Below are positions 58,447 to 64,000 of a stretch of DNA of 64,000 nucleotides, one piece after another. Origin of the DNA: Mycolicibacter sinensis (GTDB taxonomy: Bacteria; Actinomycetota; Actinomycetes; Mycobacteriales; Mycobacteriaceae); NCBI RefSeq assembly GCF_001667375.1, contig NZ_LZIN01000015.1:1-64000 (forward strand). The letters run 5' to 3'. The notes under the pieces were generated by a model. The model was not told the DNA's origin and made no database searches. It worked only from the letters and a program-made list of their open reading frames with translations. The translations under genes and the position numbers were made by a program. Every line of letters starts with the position of its first letter. The stretch's first letter is position 1.

Positions 58447-59304
58447 ATGATTCTCGGGCGATCGCCGAAACGCAGCCATGGAGCCTCCGCGGTCGTCACC
58501 GGCGCCGGCAGCGGCATCGGAGCCGCATTCGCCCGTGAACTCGCCCGCCGCGGCAGCGCCGTGGTCTGCAGCGACATCGATGACACCGCTGCGCAACGCA
58601 CCGTCGACGCAATCGCCGCCGCGGGCGGACGTGCCACCGCCGTGCATTGCGACGTCTCGCAACTCGACGACGTCACCGCACTGTCCGACGCCGCGCAGTC
58701 CTGGTTCGGGCGCCCACCCACCCTGGTGATCAACAACGCCGGCGTCGGCACCGGCGGCCGGTTGATCGGGGACATGTCACTGGACGACTGGAACTGGACC
58801 CTGAGCATCAATTTGTGGGGCCCGATCCACGGCTGCCACGTGTTCACCCCGGTCCTGCGCGAAGCGGCTAGCGACCACCCGCGCGGGATCATCAACGTCG
58901 CCTCCGCGGCCTCGTTCGGCGCCGCCCCGGAGATGGCGGCCTACAACGTCAGCAAGGCCGGGGTGCTGTCGCTGTCGGAGACCCTGGCCGCCGAGCTGTC
59001 GGGCACCGGAATCGGCGTGACCGTGCTGTGCCCGACGTTCGTCAAGACCAACATCGTCGAATCCGGCCGCAGCACCGCACGATCCAGCGACACCGCGAAC
59101 GCGTTGATGCGCTGGACCGGGATCTCCGCCGCCCGAGTGGCCCGGGACTGTCTGAACACCCATGACCGCGGCGGCTTGTACTGCATGCCGCAACTCGACG
59201 CAAAAATCGGTTGGAACGTCAAACGATTGGCGCCCGAGACGTTCACCCGAACCATCGGGCTGGCATTCCGGGCCGGTGCAGCACTGACCGACAACGCCGA
59301 CTGA
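58447..59304 (+). CDS. Short-chain dehydrogenase/reductase
   Basis: A 285-residue Rossmann oxidoreductase. Cofactor motif VVTGAGSGIGAAFA, Asp in CSDIDDTAAQ (favouring NAD or NADP by context), NNAGVGTGG, catalytic Ser in NVASAASFG and Tyr/Lys in YNVSKAG. The C-terminal tail (GLYCMPQLDAKIGW... to TIGLAF) is typical of mycobacterial SDRs acting on lipophilic alcohols or ketones. First gene of a four-gene operon; it is followed after 11 bases by the diiron-protein gene. Confidence 0.88.
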   Translation: MILGRSPKRSHGASAVVTGAGSGIGAAFARELARRGSAVVCSDIDDTAAQRTVDAIAAAGGRATAVHCDVSQLDDVTALSDAAQSWFGRPPTLVINNAGVGTGGRLIGDMSLDDWNWTLSINLWGPIHGCHVFTPVLREAASDHPRGIINVASAASFGAAPEMAAYNVSKAGVLSLSETLAAELSGTGIGVTVLCPTFVKTNIVESGRSTARSSDTANALMRWTGISAARVARDCLNTHDRGGLYCMPQLDAKIGWNVKRLAPETFTRTIGLAFRAGAALTDNAD

Positions 59305-59315
59305 AGGAGGACGAG

Positions 59316-60236
59316 ATGGCCATCGACATGGACGTGATGCTCGCCAAGATCAAGGACCGGCAGTGGGCGCTGGCCGACATCGACTGGGACGCACCGGGAG
59401 CCGAATTGATCCGGCCCGAGATGGTGCCCAAGCTCAAGAAGTTCATGGCCGACCTGTGCTGGATCGAGAACGTCGGCGCACGCGGCTTCGCGGCCATGGC
59501 CCGCAAGGCGCCCACCAAAACGCTGGCCGAGATCTACCGGTACTTCCACGCTGAGGAGCAGCGGCATGCCAATGCCGAGCTGGCGCTGATGAAGCGCTGG
59601 GGCATGCTCGACGACGGCGAAATCCCCGAGCCCAACGTCAACATCCGGATGGCGATGCAGTGGCTCGACGAGTACTCCGACGACCTGCCGCTGTCGGTGC
59701 TGGGCACCGTCATCCCGATGCTGGAGGTGGCACTCGACGGCGCGCTGCTCAAGTTCCTGCTCGACGAGGTCGACGACCCGGTCTGCCACCAGGTGTTCGA
59801 GAAGATCAACAACGACGAATCCCGCCATATCGCCCTCGATTTCGAGGTGCTGGAGCTGATCGGACATGCCGATGCCCGCCGGCTGGCCATCGAGTTCGTC
59901 GGCACCGTCGCCTCCCCGTCACTGATCATCGGCGCGCTGATCTCGATTCCACTGCTCAACCGGATCCGCAACGAGATCATTGGCATGGGACTCGATCCCC
60001 AGCGACTCTACTCGGCGCTGATGCGCTTCCAGCAGTTCGGCGAACGCGGCGAACACACCCGGCGGGTACCGGCCTACCAGGTGGTCAAGCGCTACTCGAA
60101 CTGGTTCGCCAACCCGGACAGTCCCTATCATCTGCTGGCCAATCCCGCAGCATGGCTGTCGGGCTTTTACCCCAAGCGGCTGCTCAAGCCCATTCCGAGC
60201 TGGTTCAAAGAGCTCACCCACGAACCGGCGGCCTGA
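59316..60236 (+). CDS. Ferritin-like diiron protein
   Basis: A 306-residue helical protein with a complete set of carboxylate/histidine ligands: Glu51, Glu81-X-X-His84 (EEQRH), Glu137, and Glu168-X-X-His171 (DESRH). This E, ExxH, E, ExxH order is that of ferritin-like diiron oxygenases and oxidases. ATG at 59316 with AAGGAGG upstream. It lies between an SDR and an FAD monooxygenase gene, suggesting a multistep oxidation of a lipid or aromatic compound. Annotated elsewhere only vaguely; exact reaction unknown. Confidence 0.85.
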   Translation: MAIDMDVMLAKIKDRQWALADIDWDAPGAELIRPEMVPKLKKFMADLCWIENVGARGFAAMARKAPTKTLAEIYRYFHAEEQRHANAELALMKRWGMLDDGEIPEPNVNIRMAMQWLDEYSDDLPLSVLGTVIPMLEVALDGALLKFLLDEVDDPVCHQVFEKINNDESRHIALDFEVLELIGHADARRLAIEFVGTVASPSLIIGALISIPLLNRIRNEIIGMGLDPQRLYSALMRFQQFGERGEHTRRVPAYQVVKRYSNWFANPDSPYHLLANPAAWLSGFYPKRLLKPIPSWFKELTHEPAA

Positions 60237-60237
60237 C

Positions 60238-61704
60238 GTGGCCCGGGCGCACGTCTATCAGACGCTGATCGTGGGCGCCGGCTTCTCCGGGATCGGTGCG
60301 GCGATCAAGCTGGCCGAAGCCGGCATCGGCGACGACGAGATCGTGATCCTGGAGCGCAGCGACCGGGTCGGCGGCACCTGGCGCGACACCCGCTATCCCG
60401 GTGCGGCATGCGATATTCCATCGTTGCTCTACTCGTTCTCATTCGTCGCCAACCCGGGCTGGTCGCGGGCGTATCCGTCGGCCGGTGAGATCTATCAGCA
60501 CATCGAGGACATGGTCGACCGGTTCGGCCTGCGCCGCCACATCCGGTTCAACACCGAGGTCACCGGACTGGTGTTCGACGAGCAGGCCGGCCTCTGGGCC
60601 GTCACCGCCGGGCGCAGAAAGTTTCGGGCCCGCACCGTGGTGCTGGCGTCAGGCCCGCTGCCCGATTCGAGCTTTCCGGCCATCCGCGGCCTGGAAACCT
60701 ATGCCGGCCACAAGATTCACAGCGCCCGCTGGGATCACGACTACGACTTCGCCGGCAAGAAGGTCGCGGTCGTCGGCACCGGTGCCAGCGCGGTGCAGAT
60801 CATCCCGGAACTGGTCGAGCGGGCCGGTTTCGTCAAGGTCTTCCAGCGCACCCCGGGCTGGGTGATCCCGCGGCTGGACATCGCCATGCCCCCGGTGGTG
60901 CAAGAGTTGTTCGCGAAAGTTCCTGCCGCCCAGCAGCTTACCCGCCAGGCACTGTTCTGGGGACACGAAGCCAGTGCCACCGCGCTGGTCTGGAACACCC
61001 CGCTGAGCGGGTTAGTGGCCCGACTCGGGAAAGCTCACTTGCGCGCGACCGTCAAGGATCCGTGGCTGCGTCGCCAGCTCACGCCGGACTTCACTCCGGG
61101 CTGCAAGCGCATGCTGATCTCCAGCGACTACTACCCCGCCCTGCAGCGCGATAACTGCAAGCTCATCGACTGGCCGATCGCCACGCTGAGCCCGGCCGGC
61201 ATCCGCACCAGCGACGGGGTGGAGCACCACCTGGACGCCATCGTCTTCGCCACCGGCTACGACGTGCATCTGACGGGCCCGCCGTTTCCGGTCACCGGGC
61301 TGGCCGGCAGATCGCTGGCCGCCGACTGGAGCCGCGGCGGCCAGGCGTTCAAGAGCATTCAGGCGCACGGATATCCGAACCTGTTCTTCATGACCGGCCC
61401 CAACTCCGGCCCGGGCCACAACTCACTGCTGGTGTATGTCGAAGGCCAGCTCGACTACCTGGTGCGCGCCGTCAGCGCCATCCGCACCGGGGACCTGCGC
61501 TACCTCGACGTCCGCGAAGACGTGCAGCGCCGTCACAACGAGCAGCTCCAGCACCGGCTGCGCAAGACGACCTGGATGTCGGGCTGTCGCAGCTGGTATC
61601 TCACCGAGGACGGCTTCAACGCCTCGATGTACCCGGGGTTCGCGACGCAGTATCTTCGGCAGATGCGCACCTTCCGGCTCGCCGACTACCACGCGGTGGC
61701 ATGA
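60238..61704 (+). CDS. FAD-dependent monooxygenase (Baeyer-Villiger-like)
   Basis: A 488-residue flavoprotein: LIVGAGFSGIGAAIKL (about 10-25), ERSDRVGGTWRDTRYPGAACDIP, YAGHKIHSARWDHD (fingerprint region), VAVVGTGASAVQIIPEL (NADPH site) and the late FATGYDV. It ends with helices containing WMSGCRSWYLTEDG. GTG start two bases after the diiron-gene stop; its own stop overlaps the MerR-gene ATG (ATGA). Probably acts with the SDR and diiron protein on the same substrate. Confidence 0.88.
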   Translation: MARAHVYQTLIVGAGFSGIGAAIKLAEAGIGDDEIVILERSDRVGGTWRDTRYPGAACDIPSLLYSFSFVANPGWSRAYPSAGEIYQHIEDMVDRFGLRRHIRFNTEVTGLVFDEQAGLWAVTAGRRKFRARTVVLASGPLPDSSFPAIRGLETYAGHKIHSARWDHDYDFAGKKVAVVGTGASAVQIIPELVERAGFVKVFQRTPGWVIPRLDIAMPPVVQELFAKVPAAQQLTRQALFWGHEASATALVWNTPLSGLVARLGKAHLRATVKDPWLRRQLTPDFTPGCKRMLISSDYYPALQRDNCKLIDWPIATLSPAGIRTSDGVEHHLDAIVFATGYDVHLTGPPFPVTGLAGRSLAADWSRGGQAFKSIQAHGYPNLFFMTGPNSGPGHNSLLVYVEGQLDYLVRAVSAIRTGDLRYLDVREDVQRRHNEQLQHRLRKTTWMSGCRSWYLTEDGFNASMYPGFATQYLRQMRTFRLADYHAVA

Positions 61705-62600
61705 CCGCACCGGATCGTCCCCCTAAGGCCGACTCCATCGCCGGCGTACTGGCGAACCTGCGCAAAGTTCCCCGGCGGGTGCGGCGCGAGTCCCGCGAGG
61801 TGATCGAAGCCGCGGTGACCCAGCTGTTCGAAGTCGTGGTGCGTCACCCGGGCGGCAGCACGGCGTCGCGCGAATACCGGATCGACGATCTGGCCCGGAT
61901 GGCCGGCACCACCACCCGCAACGTCCGGGTCTACCGGGACCGGGACCTGTTGCCGCCGCCGCGGCGGGTCGGCCGGGTGGCGCTGTTCAACGACACGCAC
62001 CTGACGCGGTTGCGACTGATCACCTCGATGCTCGATCGCGGCTACACGATCGCGCACGTCAAGGAGATGATCGGCGCCTGGGAGCAGGGCAAGGACCTCG
62101 GCGACATCCTGGGGCTGGAGAGCGCGATCGCCGGCAGCTGGACCACCGAGCGGCCCCACACTATGCCGCGCGCCGACGCTGAGCGGCTGATCGACGACCC
62201 GCAGGCATTGCGCCGGCTGGTCGAACTCGGCGTGATCCGCCTCGACGGGGCCGACGGCTCCCGGGCCACCATCACCCGGCCCAAGCTGATCGAGGCGTTC
62301 AACGAGATCCGCGGATACGGCATCGGCGTCGACAAGCTCATCGACCTCTACGAGCAGACGCTGCCCCATATCGACGCGATCAGCCAGCTGCTGGTGCGCG
62401 CCGGCGCCGAGCATGTGCTCACCCGAGTGCAGCCCGGTGCACCGCTGCCGGCCGACACCGAGATCGCCGAGTTGATCGGCATGCTGGTCCGGTTTCGCAC
62501 CCAGGCCGTCGCGTCGGTGACCGCCACCCTGGCGTCATCGATCGAGTCGACCATCGAGTCAATGGTCACCGGCCTGCTGGCCGAGTCCCTGCAGCACTGA
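61701..62600 (+). CDS. MerR-family transcriptional regulator
   Basis: A 299-residue regulator. After about 55 basic N-terminal residues, the MerR helix-turn-helix reads YRIDDLARMAGTTTRNVRVYRDRDLLPPPRR, then GRVALFNDTHLTRLRLI. It continues into a long helical C-terminal domain (IGVDKLIDLYEQTLPHIDAISQLL) without cysteine clusters, so it is more likely an organic-ligand sensor than a metal sensor. Last gene of the SDR operon; probably controls it. Confidence 0.85.
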   Translation: MTAPDRPPKADSIAGVLANLRKVPRRVRRESREVIEAAVTQLFEVVVRHPGGSTASREYRIDDLARMAGTTTRNVRVYRDRDLLPPPRRVGRVALFNDTHLTRLRLITSMLDRGYTIAHVKEMIGAWEQGKDLGDILGLESAIAGSWTTERPHTMPRADAERLIDDPQALRRLVELGVIRLDGADGSRATITRPKLIEAFNEIRGYGIGVDKLIDLYEQTLPHIDAISQLLVRAGAEHVLTRVQPGAPLPADTEIAELIGMLVRFRTQAVASVTATLASSIESTIESMVTGLLAESLQH

Positions 62601-62613
62601 TAGGGCTCGGATG

Positions 62614-62662
62614 CGGCGGTCCCAGCTTCGCCTCTCCTCCGTCGAGCCTCGCTGAACCGCCG
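62614..62662. terminator. Hairpin between convergent MerR and csoR-like genes
   Basis: CGGCGGT (62614-62620) faces ACCGCCG (62656-62662), with inner complementary AGC/GCT, in the 64-base gap between two convergent stops. It could serve as a bidirectional terminator; no U-tract is present. Confidence 0.4.
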
Positions 62663-62664
62663 GG

Positions 62665-62949
<285 letters not shown>

Positions 62950-62961
62950 CTAGAGACCCAC

Positions 62962-62979
62962 GATACCCGGCGGGGTATC
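62962..62979 (-). promoter_or_regulatory. CsoR/CstR-type operator
   Basis: GATACCC-GGCG-GGGTATC is a perfect inverted repeat with a 4-base spacer, the typical DUF156-repressor operator layout. It lies between the mbtI stop (62999) and the repressor start (62934), so autoregulation is likely. Confidence 0.75.
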
Positions 62980-62998
62980 ACCGCGCCGGGAAGGCGGT

Positions 62999-64000
<1,002 letters not shown>

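Overview
This is high-GC actinobacterial DNA that I read as a mycobacterium. Gene content and order from about 1.5 to 17.8 kb follow the Mycobacterium tuberculosis Rv2360c-Rv2374c neighbourhood (uppS, recO, amidase, era, CBS hemolysin-like protein, ybeY, phoH1, rsmE, dnaJ2, hrcA). Next comes a very large mycobactin siderophore locus. Glycine-rich PGRS-type proteins, a 13E12-type HNH protein, a cutinase and an MHB-family small secreted protein fit the same assignment. I cannot name the species; non-PE proteins carrying PGRS repeats suggest a non-tuberculous mycobacterium.

Layout. 0-17.8 kb: housekeeping genes, mostly on the minus strand, interrupted by accessory genes (two glycine-repeat secreted proteins, a SAM methyltransferase, an MHB-type secreted protein, the rhodanese SseB, an FAD monooxygenase and a lipoprotein). 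17.9-20.9 kb: a PLP enzyme resembling sphingosine-1-phosphate lyase, then an FGGY sugar kinase. 20.9-38.4 kb: a translationally coupled minus-strand operon mbtT-mbtC-mbtD-mbtE-mbtF-mbtG-mbtH. 38.5-43.4 kb: an accessory insert (NTF2-like protein, cutinase, HNH protein, a tiny ribbon-helix-helix protein, and a run of small genes of which three look frameshifted). 43.4-48.5 kb: divergent mbtB and mbtA sharing an IdeR-type iron box. 48.5-53.5 kb: a DUF3060-like protein and the IrtA/IrtB importer. 53.6-57.2 kb: the mbt-2 genes mbtK, mbtN, mbtM and mbtL. 57.3-62.6 kb: an iron-box-preceded exported protein of unknown function, then an SDR / diiron / FAD-monooxygenase / MerR cassette. 62.7-64 kb: a CsoR-family repressor with its operator, and mbtI, which runs off the right edge.

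How it works together. MbtI makes salicylate. MbtA adenylates it and loads it on MbtB, which adds and cyclises Ser/Thr. MbtE, MbtC/D and MbtF assemble the hydroxylysine and hydroxybutyrate core, MbtG hydroxylates lysine, and MbtK/L/M/N supply the lipid tail. IrtAB imports the ferric siderophore. In M. tuberculosis these functions sit in at least two separate loci; here almost everything is in one 43-kb region with at least five iron-box-like sites. The most unusual points are: (i) MbtE is bimodular (C-A-PCP-C-A-PCP), and its second A domain appears to lack the Asp that anchors the alpha-amino group; (ii) MbtB has no thioesterase domain and a separate thioesterase gene lies under a second, nearly identical iron-box promoter; (iii) a novel exported protein shares the mbtL iron-box region; (iv) a CsoR-like protein lacks the copper-ligand histidine. 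I saw no tRNA, rRNA, CRISPR array or complete insertion sequence. No gene-free stretch exceeds 300 bases; the longest, about 260 bases at 41072-41335, shows nothing convincing.
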